64,000 nt of DNA from Burkholderiales bacterium (GCA_020248865.1 JADCGS010000012.1:1-64000), one strand, 5' to 3'. Numbered from the stretch's first letter, positions 8,313-16,901 are shown. The notes: generated by a model not told the origin, from the sequence alone. Program-made: numbers and translations.

Positions 8313-9074
8313 TCAGCGCAGGAAGACCTTGCCCCACTGCCAGCCGCGGCTGTTGGTGGTGCCGCCGGGAACGGCCGCAGTGACCGAACCGGCAGGAATG
8401 TCGATCACCATGAGACCGAAGGTCAGCGGGCTGACGATCATCGTGTACTCGGTGTCGGACAGGCGCACGAAGTCGCTGATGACGGCATTGGTCAGCAGCA
8501 TCCGGTTCACGCCGAAGCTGTCGCCCACGCTGAGGCTGAACCGGATGGTCACGCGGATTGGCCCGGTGACGAAGCCGCTCGGCGCGTTGTCCTCAAACGA
8601 GACGAACGGCTCGGTCGGCGGACGCACGGTGTCGAATGGACGCGAGACCGTGTAGGTTTCGCGGTTGCCAGCCGTGAAGGTCGCATCGAAGAAACCGTTG
8701 GGCGGCACCGTCAGGGTGAGCACGCCGCGGTCGTTGCCGCGCGGCGCCACGGTCGCAGTGAATTCCGCATCGCTGATGCGAACGAAGCTTCCGGACTTCA
8801 GGGTGCCACCCTGGACCAACACGCGGCTCGCCTCGAAGCCGTTCACCGGGGCACTGAACTTGAAGCTGACCGGCGTGTCGCCGCCGATGGTGCCGTCGCC
8901 GGCCAGCGCGATCTGCAGCGTGGGGGCCACGGCTGGCGGCGGCGGGGCGTCGGAACCGCCGCCGCAGGCCGACAGCGCGATCGCGCCGGCCAGCGCCAGG
9001 CCGAGCACGCGCGCCAGTGCGCCGCGCCGTGATGGTGTTGGGAGTTCGTGGTGCGGGGTGTGGACTGCCTGCAT
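8313..9074 (-). CDS. Predicted lipoprotein with Ig-like repeats
   Basis: A 253-residue exported protein. After a basic N-terminus ([10 protein letters not shown]) and a hydrophobic stretch there is a lipobox, LSAC, with the lipidated cysteine at residue 37, then [10 protein letters not shown] as a typical linker. The rest is beta-rich with two related blocks ([12 protein letters not shown]..., [13 protein letters not shown]...), resembling bacterial Ig-like repeats of the kind found in surface proteins. ATG 9074 has AGGAGG 5 nt upstream. The function is unknown. There is no operon partner, and palindromes on both sides suggest it is transcribed alone. Confidence 0.8.
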   Translation of the reverse strand: MQAVHTPHHELPTPSRRGALARVLGLALAGAIALSACGGGSDAPPPPAVAPTLQIALAGDGTIGGDTPVSFKFSAPVNGFEASRVLVQGGTLKSGSFVRISDAEFTATVAPRGNDRGVLTLTVPPNGFFDATFTAGNRETYTVSRPFDTVRPPTEPFVSFEDNAPSGFVTGPIRVTIRFSLSVGDSFGVNRMLLTNAVISDFVRLSDTEYTMIVSPLTFGLMVIDIPAGSVTAAVPGGTTNSRGWQWGKVFLR

Positions 9075-9204
9075 GAGTGCCTCCTGGGTTGGTCGGACCC
9101 GCGCTGCCCGGGTCGGCGTGGCCGCGGTCGATGGAGGCATTCTGGACAGCGCGACCGCTGCCGTCGTTGGCGTTCTCGTGGTTCGTGTGTGACGGTCGGT
9201 GACA

Positions 9205-9235
9205 GAAGAAGAACGGGCCGTCCAAAGACGGCCCG
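9205..9235 (-). terminator. Rho-independent terminator of the acyl-CoA reductase gene
   Basis: A perfect 8-bp stem, GGGCCGTC (9215-9222) and GACGGCCC (9227-9234), closes a CAAA loop. It is extended by a C-G pair and followed on the minus strand by a TTCTTCTTCT tract. It lies 25 bp beyond the stop codon of the reductase gene. Confidence 0.75.
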
Positions 9236-9259
9236 CGCAGGCTGCGGCCAGCGACCGGC

Positions 9260-11290
9260 TCAGAAATGGATGCCGCGCATCAGGTTGGCGAACGCGATCT
9301 GGTCCGCCGTGGCCTTGGGCTTTTCGCCCTCTCTGGGGGCCTTGGCGGCGTCGGAATCCGGGAACATGCGGAACGTCGTGTTCATCACGATCTGGGCCAC
9401 GCGCGGCGCCAGCGCGTGCAGCACCTGGCCGAAGATGCCCAGGCGGGTGGCGATGCGCACCGGCTTGTAGACGATGGCCTGCACGATCAGATCGGCCGCC
9501 TCGTCGGGCGACAGCGTGGGCACGTTCTGGTAGATCTTGGTGGGCGCGATCATCGGCGTGCGCACCAGCGGCATGTTGATGGTCGTGAAGGTGACGCCCA
9601 CGTCGATGAATTCGCTGGCGGCACAGCGGGTCCAGGCGTCGAGTGCCGCCTTGCTCGCCACGTAGGCCGAAAAGCGCGGCGCGTTGGTCAGCACGCCGAT
9701 CGAGCTGATGTTGACCACATGGCCGCGGCGCTTGGCCGCCATGTGCGGCAGCAGGCCCATGGTGGTGCGCAGGCAGCCAAAGTAATTGAGCTGCATGGTC
9801 CGCTCGAAGTCGTGGAAGCGGTCGTAGCTCGACTCGATGCCGCGGCGGATCGAGCGGCCGGCGTTGTTGATCAGCACGTCCACGCCGCCGAAGCGCTCGA
9901 CCAGTTCGGCCACCAGCCGGTCGCAGCTGGCCATGTCGGCCAGATCGGCCGACAGCGTGACCACCGTGCCGCCGTTGTCGGCGTCCTTCTTCTTGCCGGC
10001 GGCCGCCTCCTTGAGCGCTGCCTCGATCTCGGCGCGGGCGGCGTCGAGCTTGTCCTGCTCACGGCCGACGATCACGGTGATCGCGCCGGCGGCGGCGAGC
10101 TTGTGCGCAGCCGCCAGGCCGATGCCCGAGGAGCCGCCGGTCACCAGCACCACCCTGCCCTGCACCTGGCCCTTGAGCGTGCGGTCGATGAACAGATCGG
10201 GGTCGAGATTGCGCTCCCAGTAGTCCCACAGGCGGTAGGCGTAGTCCTCCAGGCGTGGGCACTCGATGCCGGTGCCCTTGAGCAGGGCGGTGGTGTCGCG
10301 GCAGTCGAAGCGCGTGGGGTAGTTGACGAACTGGAGCATGTCGTCGGGCAGCCCCAGGTCCTTCATCACCGCGTTCTTGATGCGCCGCACCGGCGTGAGC
10401 GCCAGCATGCCCTTCTTGACGCTGTTGGGAATGAAGCCCAGCAGCGCGGCGTTCACGCGCAGCGACATCTGCGGTGCGTGCGCCGCCTTGGCAAAGATGT
10501 TGAGCACGTCGCCCACGCGGTACGGCGTCGGGTCGACCAGGTGAAAGGCCTTGCCGTCCTGGTCCTTGGCATGGGCGATGTGGTCCATCGCGTCGACCAC
10601 GAAGTCCACCGGCACGATGTTGATGCGCCCACCCTCGATGCCAACGGTCGGCATCCAGGGCGGCAGCATGCCGCGCAGGCGCTGGATCAGCTTGAAGAAG
10701 TAGTACGGGCCGTCGATCTTGTCCATCTCGCCGGTCCTGCTGTCGCCCACCACCAGGGCCGGGCGGTACACGCGCCAGGCGCCCTTGACTTCCTGGCGGA
10801 CGATCTTCTCGCTGTCGTGCTTGGTGGCAAAGTAAGGGTGCTCGAGGTTCTCGGCCTCCTCGAACATGTCTTCGCGGAATACCCCTTCGTACAGCCCGGC
10901 GGCGGCAATGCTCGAGCAGTGCTGGAAGATGCCGGCCTTGATCGCGTTGGCCAGCGCCACCGCATTGCGGGTGCCCTCGATGTTGGCGACGATCTGGCTG
11001 TCGGCGTCGGCCTTCAGGTCGTACACCGCCGCCAGGTGGAAGAAGTGATCGACCCGGCCCGTGAGCTCCTTGAGCGCCGCCTTGCCGAGGCCCAGCATCG
11101 GCTTGCCCAGATCGCCGTACACCGGCTTGGCGCGGGCCTCGGACACGCCCCAGGAAGCCAGCAGGTCCGCCACCTTGTCGCGGCTTTCCTCGCGCACCAG
11201 GAAATGCACGGTGCTGCCGCGGCGGGCGAGCAGCTTCCTGACCAGACGTTTGCCGATGAAGCCGGTGGCTCCGGTGACGAAGTACTCCAT
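9260..11290 (-). CDS. Fatty acyl-CoA reductase (alcohol-forming), fused to a C-terminal SDR domain
   Basis: A 676-residue two-domain protein. The N-terminal half is an extended short-chain dehydrogenase/NAD-binding thioester reductase: TGATGFIG at 6-13, and YFATK with the YxxxK catalytic pair. The C-terminal part (from about residue 375) is a second SDR with TGGSSGIG, NNAG and YVASK. This layout, the linker DYWERNLDPDLF and the C-terminus FANLMRGIHF closely resemble the Marinobacter enzyme Maqu_2507 as I recall it, which reduces acyl-CoA to fatty alcohol for wax ester synthesis. GAGGAG lies 4 nt before ATG 11290. It is divergent from the phasin gene. The wax ester synthase and acyl-CoA-binding protein genes 8-10 kb away support a storage-lipid role. 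Confidence 0.9.
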   Translation of the reverse strand: MEYFVTGATGFIGKRLVRKLLARRGSTVHFLVREESRDKVADLLASWGVSEARAKPVYGDLGKPMLGLGKAALKELTGRVDHFFHLAAVYDLKADADSQIVANIEGTRNAVALANAIKAGIFQHCSSIAAAGLYEGVFREDMFEEAENLEHPYFATKHDSEKIVRQEVKGAWRVYRPALVVGDSRTGEMDKIDGPYYFFKLIQRLRGMLPPWMPTVGIEGGRINIVPVDFVVDAMDHIAHAKDQDGKAFHLVDPTPYRVGDVLNIFAKAAHAPQMSLRVNAALLGFIPNSVKKGMLALTPVRRIKNAVMKDLGLPDDMLQFVNYPTRFDCRDTTALLKGTGIECPRLEDYAYRLWDYWERNLDPDLFIDRTLKGQVQGRVVLVTGGSSGIGLAAAHKLAAAGAITVIVGREQDKLDAARAEIEAALKEAAAGKKKDADNGGTVVTLSADLADMASCDRLVAELVERFGGVDVLINNAGRSIRRGIESSYDRFHDFERTMQLNYFGCLRTTMGLLPHMAAKRRGHVVNISSIGVLTNAPRFSAYVASKAALDAWTRCAASEFIDVGVTFTTINMPLVRTPMIAPTKIYQNVPTLSPDEAADLIVQAIVYKPVRIATRLGIFGQVLHALAPRVAQIVMNTTFRMFPDSDAAKAPREGEKPKATADQIAFANLMRGIHF

Positions 11291-11364
11291 GGGTCTCCTC
11301 GCTCTCGGGTCGAGATGGTGTGGTTGTTCTCGCGGCGCCGACGCGCCGGGGCAAAAGATTCTAT

Positions 11365-11396
11365 GACGGCCTCGCTTAGAGACGGCCTCGCATAGA
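11365..11396. repeat. Tandem 16-bp repeat in the reductase/phasin divergent promoter region
   Basis: GACGGCCTCGCTTAGA is followed directly by GACGGCCTCGCATAGA, differing at one base. The pair sits in the 211-bp gap (11291-11501) between two divergent lipid-storage genes, so it is a candidate binding site for a dimeric regulator such as the TetR protein encoded at 13424. No promoter is clear enough to call. Confidence 0.6.
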
Positions 11397-11501
11397 GCCG
11401 CGCCTCTAGCATATTGCTGGAGGGCCGCAGGGGCTGTCCCTACACTTTTGCTAACCGCTCGCCAAGTGCGGGCTCGTCCATTGATCCGACAGGAGATAAG
11501 C

Positions 11502-11993
11502 ATGGTCAAGAAGCTCAAGGCGCTCGCTGCCGAAAAGAACGGCACGCTGGCCGACTCCCAACTGGCCGCGGCCGTCAAGGACTCCGCCCAGCAGATCTGG
11601 CTGGCCGGCCTGGGCGCGTTTTCCAAGGCGCAGGAAGAAGGCGGCAAGGTCTACAAGGCTCTCATCAAGGAGGGCAGCTCCCTGCAGAAGCGCACCATGC
11701 AGCTGACCGAGGATCGCGTGAACGAAGTCACCAGCAAGATGACCAAGCTCGCCGGTGGACTGCAGAAGCAGGCCAACGGCACCTGGGACAAGCTCGAGAC
11801 GGTGTTCGAGCAGCGCGTGGAACGGGCGCTCCAGCGTCTGGGTGTGCCGACCCATACGGAGATCGCCGAGCTGACCCGCCGCGTGGAGGCGCTGACCGCC
11901 AGCGTGCAGAAGCTCTCCGGCAGCCGTCCCGCAGCGAGCCGGCCGGTGGCGCGCAAGCGCAGCACCAAGACCTCGGCCCGCGCAGGCGCCTGA
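11502..11993 (+). CDS. Phasin family / PHA granule-associated protein (PhaF/PhaI-like)
   Basis: A 163-residue protein expected to coat PHA or other storage-lipid inclusions. It shows the phasin pattern: an amphipathic helical start (QIWLAGLGAFSKAQEEGGKVYKALIKEG), a coiled-coil middle (about residues 55-135) and a short basic Ala/Ser/Lys tail (RKRSTKTSARAGA) like the DNA-binding tail of PhaF. AGGAGA precedes ATG 11502 by 5 nt. It lies between the divergent acyl-CoA reductase gene and a patatin-like lipase gene, so it may serve wax ester/triacylglycerol bodies as well as PHA granules. Confidence 0.88.
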   Translation: MVKKLKALAAEKNGTLADSQLAAAVKDSAQQIWLAGLGAFSKAQEEGGKVYKALIKEGSSLQKRTMQLTEDRVNEVTSKMTKLAGGLQKQANGTWDKLETVFEQRVERALQRLGVPTHTEIAELTRRVEALTASVQKLSGSRPAASRPVARKRSTKTSARAGA

Positions 11994-12095
11994 GGTCCGG
12001 GCTGCAGCGCAGCCTGACGCGGCGGCGCAGGCTGCCCATGCGATTGCGCCCGGCGCGGTCGCGTCCTTGGGGTCAGTGCTTGCCGGACTGAGGCG

Positions 12096-13361
12096 ATGAA
12101 CGAACGGAGCACCGCCCGCCGCTCCACGGCACGCCGCCGCAGCGGCACCGCCGGCCGTCCGCGGATCGGCCTTGCCCTGGCCGGCGGCGGTCCGCTGGGA
12201 GCGATCTACGAGATCGGCGCGCTCGCCGCCCTGAGCGAGTCCCTGCGCGGCATCGACCTCAACGACGCCGACGTCTATGTCGGTGTCAGCGCCGGCGGCT
12301 TCATCGCCGCGGGACTGGTCAATGGCTTCACGCCACACCAGATGTCGCGGCTGTTCATCGAAGGCCAGCGCTCGTCCGACCGCTTCGACCCGGCGATCCT
12401 GCTGAGGCCGGCGCTCGACGAATACTGGCGACGCATCGCCTCGCTGCCGCCGCTGGCCCTGCACGCGCTCTGGAACTACCTCACGGGGCCGGGCGGCGCC
12501 ATGGCCTCGCTGGAGCGACTGGGTCGCGCCATTCCCACCGGCATCTTCAGCGGCGCCGAAGTCGAGCGCTACCTCACCCGCATCTTCGGCCAGCCGGGCC
12601 GCACCAACGACTTTCGCCAGCTGCGCCACAAGCTGTACCTGGTCGCCACCGACCTGGACACCGGCGAGTCCGTCTCATTCGGCGACGAGCCCACCCGCCA
12701 CGTGCCGATCTCCCGCGCCGTGCAGGCCTCGGCGGCGCTGCCGGGGCTGTTTCCGCCGGTCGAGATCGACGGCCGCTACTTTGTCGACGGCGCGCTGCGC
12801 AAGACGCTGCATGCCTCGGTCGCGCTCGAGCACGGCATCGACCTGATGATCTGCCTGAATCCGCTCGTGCCGTACGACTCGCGGCCCACGCACCGCGCGC
12901 GCGACCGCGAGCACCGGCTCGGCAAACTGGTCGAGGGCGGCCTGCCGGTGGTGCTGGCGCAGACCTTCCGCTCGATCATCCAGTCGCGGCTGGACACCGG
13001 CATGGAGCGCTACAAGGTCGCCTACCCGGACGCCGACATCGTGCTGTTCCAGCCCAACCGCTCGGACGCCGACATGTTCTTCACCAACCTGTTCTCCTAC
13101 GCCAGCCGGCGGCGCCTGTGCGAACACGCCTACCAGAAGACGCGCCAGGAGCTGTGGGAGCGGCGCCACGAGCTGGGTCCGCGCCTGGCGCGGCACGGCA
13201 TCACCATCGACACGACGGTGCTGCGCGACAGCTCGCTCACGCTGGTGAAGAGCATTCGCCGCAAGCGCGCCGCCTGGCTGGACCTCGACAGCGCCAGCGC
13301 CACGCGCGAGCTGGCCCACACGCTCGATGACCTGGAGCGCTACCTGCGCGCAGTAGCCTGA
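12096..13361 (+). CDS. Patatin-like phospholipase/lipase
   Basis: Serine-aspartate dyad lipid hydrolase of the patatin family, 421 residues. The oxyanion loop GGGPLG is at 30-35, the nucleophile S65 sits in GVSAG (63-67), and the catalytic aspartate D231 is in DGA. A basic N-terminus (about 1-22) precedes the domain and no signal peptide is seen, so it is probably cytoplasmic. It follows the phasin gene by 102 bp on the same strand and may act on the surface of storage granules. The substrate cannot be told from sequence. Confidence 0.9.
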   Translation: MNERSTARRSTARRRSGTAGRPRIGLALAGGGPLGAIYEIGALAALSESLRGIDLNDADVYVGVSAGGFIAAGLVNGFTPHQMSRLFIEGQRSSDRFDPAILLRPALDEYWRRIASLPPLALHALWNYLTGPGGAMASLERLGRAIPTGIFSGAEVERYLTRIFGQPGRTNDFRQLRHKLYLVATDLDTGESVSFGDEPTRHVPISRAVQASAALPGLFPPVEIDGRYFVDGALRKTLHASVALEHGIDLMICLNPLVPYDSRPTHRARDREHRLGKLVEGGLPVVLAQTFRSIIQSRLDTGMERYKVAYPDADIVLFQPNRSDADMFFTNLFSYASRRRLCEHAYQKTRQELWERRHELGPRLARHGITIDTTVLRDSSLTLVKSIRRKRAAWLDLDSASATRELAHTLDDLERYLRAVA

Positions 13362-13423
13362 GCCGTCCGCGCCACGTAACATCGGGGCCAGGACGACACC
13401 GGGCCGCCCGCGACGGCCATCGC

Positions 13424-14101
13424 ATGGAACGCAAACCTCCGCGCCGCACGCGCGAGCGCATCCTCGAGTTGTCGCTGCGCCTGTTCAACGACTTTGGCGA
13501 GCCCAACGTCAACACCACCATCATCGCCGACGAGATGAAGATCTCCCCCGGCAACCTGTACTACCACTTCAAGAACAAGGACGACATCGTCCAGAGCATC
13601 TTCCAGCAGTTCGAGCGCGAGATCGACAAGCTGATCACGGTGCCGCCGCCGGCCACCGCCCGCGACCTGCGCATGCCCGATGTCGAGGACGTGTGGCTGT
13701 TCCTCCATGTGCTGTTCGAGCTGGTGTGGAAGTACCGCTTCTTCTACCGCGACCTGTCGAACCTGCTGATCAACAGCCGCGTGCTGGAACTGCGCTTCAA
13801 GAAGCTGCTGGCCGACAAGGTGGAGATGGCGCGCTGGCTGTGCGAGGGCATGGCGCGCAACGGCCAGCTCAAGGCCAGCCGCGCCGAGATCGACGCGCTC
13901 GCCACCAACATGGTGGTGGTGGCGACCTACTGGCTCAGCTACCAGTACGTACAGAACCCGCGTCACTTTGGCGAGCCTGAATTCGTCAATCAGGCGGTCT
14001 CGCGCGGCTGCTACCAGGTGATGGCGCTGACCGCGCCCTACCTGGAGGGCGATGCGCGCGCGCTGTTCGAGCGCCTGGCCGGCGAGTACCTGGGGGCTTG
14101 A
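13424..14101 (+). CDS. TetR family transcriptional regulator
   Basis: A 225-residue regulator. The N-terminal TetR helix-turn-helix spans about residues 8-55 (RERILELSLRLFNDFG ... ISPGNLYYHFKNKDDIV), followed by a helical ligand and dimer domain rich in aromatic residues. It lies 62 bp after the patatin-like gene. TetR proteins near acyl-CoA genes often sense fatty acyl-CoA, so control of the neighbouring lipid genes is plausible but unproven. Confidence 0.93.
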   Translation: MERKPPRRTRERILELSLRLFNDFGEPNVNTTIIADEMKISPGNLYYHFKNKDDIVQSIFQQFEREIDKLITVPPPATARDLRMPDVEDVWLFLHVLFELVWKYRFFYRDLSNLLINSRVLELRFKKLLADKVEMARWLCEGMARNGQLKASRAEIDALATNMVVVATYWLSYQYVQNPRHFGEPEFVNQAVSRGCYQVMALTAPYLEGDARALFERLAGEYLGA

Positions 14102-14152
14102 GCGCAGAGCGCGCAGGGTCGAAGGCAGGCGGAGGGTAAGGCTCCAGCAAGG

Positions 14153-14218
14153 CACGAGCAAGGCACGAGCACGGCAAGCGCAAATCACAGGCAATTCACG
14201 GACAAGTCACAGACAAGC
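14153..14218. repeat. Six 11-bp iterated direct repeats upstream of a TPR gene
   Basis: Units start at 14153, 14164, 14175, 14186, 14197 and 14208, exactly 11 bp apart, with approximate consensus CACRRRCAAnn (for example CACGAGCAA, CACAGGCAA, CACGGACAA, CACAGACAA; the third unit is the most divergent). The period is one DNA helical turn, so the sites would face the same side. The array ends 21 bp before the ATG at 14240, with the ribosome binding site after it. Confidence 0.75.
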
Positions 14219-14239
14219 CGGAAACATCAGGAGACGACC

Positions 14240-15019
14240 ATGGCAAAGGGCTGGGCAAAGTTCCCTTATGCGGAAAAGCAGTACGTTTACACGGCAGCCA
14301 CGCTCAAGAAGGCCTGGGACCGGCTGCACAAGGGCGACGCCGAGCCTTTTCCCAAGGACGAGGCCGTGGTCGAGGCCTGGATCGCCTTCCACGCCGGCGA
14401 GTTCCAAAAGGCGCATGACCTGGGCCTGAAGGCCGGGGGCGCCGGCGTCACGGTGGCCAACAAGGCGGAGGCGATCCATGCCAACTACCTCGAAGACAGC
14501 GACAGCGCCAAGCTGAAGCACTTTCAGGAGGTGGCCGCCCGCGCCGAGGCGCAGCAGGACGCCGAGCCGAAGAACGCCAACGCCTACTACTGGCAGGCCT
14601 ATGCGCTGGGCCGCTACGCGCAGGGCATCAGCATCGCCAAGGCGCTGTCGCAGGGCATCGGCACCAAGGTCAAGACCGCGCTCGACACGGCGGTGAAGCT
14701 CGCGCCGAAGCACGCCGACGTCAACATCGCCCTGGGCAGCTACCACGCCGAGGTCATCGACAAGGTCGGCGCCATGATCGGCGGGCTCACCTACGGCGCC
14801 AAGAAGGACCTGGGGCTCAAGCACTACGAGACCGCGCTGAAGCTGAACCCCGATTCGGCGATCGCGCGCGTGGAGTACGCCAACGGTCTGGTGATGCTGG
14901 AAGGCAAGAAGGCGCTGGCCAGGGCCGAGAAGCTGTACGCCGAGGCCGCCGAGTGCGAGCCGCTCGATGCGATGGAGCGGCTCGACGTGGAGTTGGCCAA
15001 AGCGGAGCTGGAGGACTAG
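14240..15019 (+). CDS. Tetratricopeptide-repeat-like protein, function unknown
   Basis: A 259-residue soluble helical protein with no signal peptide. TPR-like units are visible around residues 50-75, 95-125, 145-170 (TALDTAVKLAPKHADVNIALGSYHAE) and 190-220 (LKHYETALKLNPDSAIARVEYANGLVML). It begins MAKGWAKFPYAEKQYVYTAATLKKAWDRLH, and GGAG lies 7 nt before the ATG. It is probably an interaction scaffold. Six 11-bp repeats occupy the DNA just upstream. I do not recognise a named family. Confidence 0.8.
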   Translation: MAKGWAKFPYAEKQYVYTAATLKKAWDRLHKGDAEPFPKDEAVVEAWIAFHAGEFQKAHDLGLKAGGAGVTVANKAEAIHANYLEDSDSAKLKHFQEVAARAEAQQDAEPKNANAYYWQAYALGRYAQGISIAKALSQGIGTKVKTALDTAVKLAPKHADVNIALGSYHAEVIDKVGAMIGGLTYGAKKDLGLKHYETALKLNPDSAIARVEYANGLVMLEGKKALARAEKLYAEAAECEPLDAMERLDVELAKAELED

Positions 15020-15109
15020 CGACCGGGCAGCGGGCGGCCAGAACTCATCGAGCCGCGCCGCGCTTCGGAAATCCTCGGCCGATGCCGTGACGACAGCCGA
15101 TCGCGCGTC

Positions 15110-16024
15110 TTGACGTCGACCCACCACGGGCCTCGCCCGAAGCGGGCGCGAGCAAGAAGCCTCGCGCTCTTTCTCGCCTGCGCAGGCCTCGCCCTGTCGG
15201 CACAGGCGGTTGACCTGTCGTCCTTGTGGGACTTCAGTCGACCGGACGTGAGCGAGCAGCGTTTCCGTGCGGCGCTGCGGGCGGCCAACGGGGACGACGC
15301 ACTGATCCTGCGAACCCAGATCGCGAGAAGCCTCGGTCTGCGACGCGACTTCGAGCGGGCGCGCGAAGAACTGCGAGCGGTGGCCAAGGAGCTGGACCGC
15401 GCCGGGGCCGAGGCGCGCACACGGTACTTCCTGGAGCTCGGACGCACTTACGCCTCGGCTGCGCATCCGGCCGAACTGCAAACCCCGCAAGCCCGCGAAC
15501 TGGCCCGGTCGGCCTACCGCCAGGCCATCGAGCGGGCGCGCGCCGCGTCGCGGGACGGGCTGGCCATCGATGCGATTCACATGATGGCCTTTGTGGACAC
15601 GGACGCGGCAGATCAACTCAAGTGGGCGGGAGAGGCGCTACGGATCGTCGAGTCCTCGACGCAGCCGGCGGCCAGGCGCTGGGAGGCGTCGATCCGCAAC
15701 AACCTCGGACATGCCTTGCATCAGCTGGGGCGATACGAAGAAGCGCTCGTGCAGTTGCGCCAGGCCGTTGCGATCCGGCAGCAGGGAACGAACGCGGCAG
15801 CCACGCGCACGGCGCACTGGATGGTCGCCCGCACCCTGCGGGTGATGGGACGGGTCGACGAGGCGCTGCAGATACAGCTGCGCCTGGAGCGGGAGGCCGA
15901 CCTGGCCGGCGCGCCGGACCGCTTCGTCTTCGAGGAGCTGAACCTTCTCTACGCGAGCAAGGGCGAGCTGGATCGAGCCAGGCACTACGAAGAGCGGATC
16001 GCCGCCGCCACCAGGCAGAACTGA
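15110..16024 (+). CDS. Exported TPR protein, function unknown
   Basis: A 304-residue protein starting at TTG 15110, as no ATG or GTG fits better. The N-terminus is basic and then hydrophobic (RSLALFLACAGLALSAQA) with a likely signal peptidase site after SAQA, so it is predicted periplasmic. TPR units follow at about residues 95-150, 185-220 (NNLGHALHQLGRYEEALVQLRQAVAIRQ) and 225-300. A frameshifted copy of its last third lies at 17387-17725. The DNA after its stop codon is also repeated there, showing that this gene's 3' end was duplicated. Confidence 0.75.
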   Translation: MTSTHHGPRPKRARARSLALFLACAGLALSAQAVDLSSLWDFSRPDVSEQRFRAALRAANGDDALILRTQIARSLGLRRDFERAREELRAVAKELDRAGAEARTRYFLELGRTYASAAHPAELQTPQARELARSAYRQAIERARAASRDGLAIDAIHMMAFVDTDAADQLKWAGEALRIVESSTQPAARRWEASIRNNLGHALHQLGRYEEALVQLRQAVAIRQQGTNAAATRTAHWMVARTLRVMGRVDEALQIQLRLEREADLAGAPDRFVFEELNLLYASKGELDRARHYEERIAAATRQN

Positions 16025-16057
16025 AGCCGCAGCAGATGCCGACCGGCGGGGGCAGAC

Positions 16058-16215
16058 ATCGCGATTTCAGCGCGGGGGTCGGCTTCGTCGTACCGGGCCG
16101 CACGAAACCGGATCGAAGGATCGAGGCCGCTGTTGCAAACCGGTCGCCACCACGCCCGCCTCAGGTCGGCGCTACTGCGAACTCCAGCAGCACGCGCCGC
16201 GTGCGAGCGCTCTGT
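16058..16215 (-). pseudogene. Remnant joining a GNAT gene 5' end to an alaX-like gene 3' end (copy A)
   Basis: This stretch is a diverged copy of 18263-18424. On the minus strand it reads first the end of the alaX-type gene, in a shifted context, and then DPSIRFRAARYDEADPRAEIAMSA, matching the start of the acetyltransferase at 17865-18341 (DPSIRFRAARQDEADALTEIVMSA). It then runs into sequence that follows the exported TPR gene. The rest of the acetyltransferase is missing. It is a duplication remnant and not an expressed gene. Confidence 0.75.
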
Positions 16216-16216
16216 T

Positions 16217-16564
16217 TCATTCGCCGACATGCCGGCTCGGCTCCATCCGCTCATGCAGCACGCGCACGACCTCGACGAGGCCCGGTGCTACGGCGCGGTA
16301 GAAGATGACATGCACCGGATCACCGACCGGCGCTTCGCGGCTCTCGGAACGGCTGTGCCGGATGTGGAAGCTGCGGACGCCGGGCCTGAGGTATTCGCGA
16401 TCGACGGTCGATAGACCGTCCGGGTCTCCCGCGACCCGGCGCAATGCCGCCACAAGCAGCGCTTCGTAGCGGGTCCGCGCGTCGCGGCCATGCATCGCCG
16501 CGCTGGTTCGAAGGAGCGAGCCGATATCAGCCTGCGCCGATCTCGTGAGCCGGTAGCGCGCCAC
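16217..16564 (-). CDS. RelE/ParE family toxin
   Basis: A 115-residue small basic protein beginning MARYRLTRSAQADIGSLLRTSA, with the ParE/RelE end pattern VHVIFYRAVAPGLVEVVRVLHERMEPSRHV. ParE toxins poison DNA gyrase and RelE toxins cleave mRNA; the fold alone does not say which. The start is GTG 16564, 6 nt after the antitoxin stop codon, so the two are translated together. The 3' end abuts the duplicated remnant at 16058-16215, suggesting the pair came in with a rearrangement. Confidence 0.88.
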   Translation of the reverse strand: MARYRLTRSAQADIGSLLRTSAAMHGRDARTRYEALLVAALRRVAGDPDGLSTVDREYLRPGVRSFHIRHSRSESREAPVGDPVHVIFYRAVAPGLVEVVRVLHERMEPSRHVGE

Positions 16565-16570
16565 GGACGG

Positions 16571-16843
16571 TCAGGGCCGGACCTGATCGCCGACGCGCGC
16601 CAGCCAGCCTTCCAGCGCCTCGTCGTCGACCTCCTCGTAATTGCCGCGCTCGAAATCGGCGATGCCCTCGTCGATGCTCTTGCGAAGCCGCTCCAGCTTC
16701 AGCGTATCGATCTTGCGCCGCTGCTGCAAAGCGCGGATCGCGTCGCGCATCGCCTCGCTTGCGTTGCGGTATTCGCCCTTGTCGAGAACCTCGTCGATGA
16801 AGGCGTCCTGTTCGGGCGTGAGACTGACGTTGCGGGTGGGCAT
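16571..16843 (-). CDS. ParD-like antitoxin
   Basis: A 90-residue ribbon-helix-helix antitoxin: MPTRNVSLTPEQDAFIDEVL matches the ParD/CopG start, and EYRNASEAMRDAIRALQQRR forms the helices. The acidic C-terminal part (about 60-90) would wrap around the toxin. ATG 16843 has GAGGAGG 6 nt upstream. It is the first gene of the toxin-antitoxin pair, in the usual antitoxin-first order. Autoregulation is likely through the palindrome at 16881-16897. Confidence 0.9.
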   Translation of the reverse strand: MPTRNVSLTPEQDAFIDEVLDKGEYRNASEAMRDAIRALQQRRKIDTLKLERLRKSIDEGIADFERGNYEEVDDEALEGWLARVGDQVRP

Positions 16844-16867
16844 GGCGCGCCTCCTCATTCGCCGGGG

Positions 16868-16897
16868 AGCCTAGCCGACTTTGGCAACAGTTGCCAA
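16868..16897 (-). promoter_or_regulatory. Promoter and operator of the toxin-antitoxin pair
   Basis: On the minus strand TTGGCA (16897-16892) and TAGGCT (16873-16868) are 18 bp apart. The perfect palindrome TTGGCAACAGTTGCCAA (16881-16897) overlaps the -35 element, as expected for autorepression by a ParD-type protein. The promoter lies 25 bp upstream of the antitoxin ATG. Confidence 0.65.
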
Positions 16898-16901
16898 GAT
16901 T

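Noticed and set aside
9266-11395. 709-codon plus-strand frame opposite the acyl-CoA reductase
   Set aside because: His/Arg/Gln-rich with no motifs; the minus-strand gene is clear.
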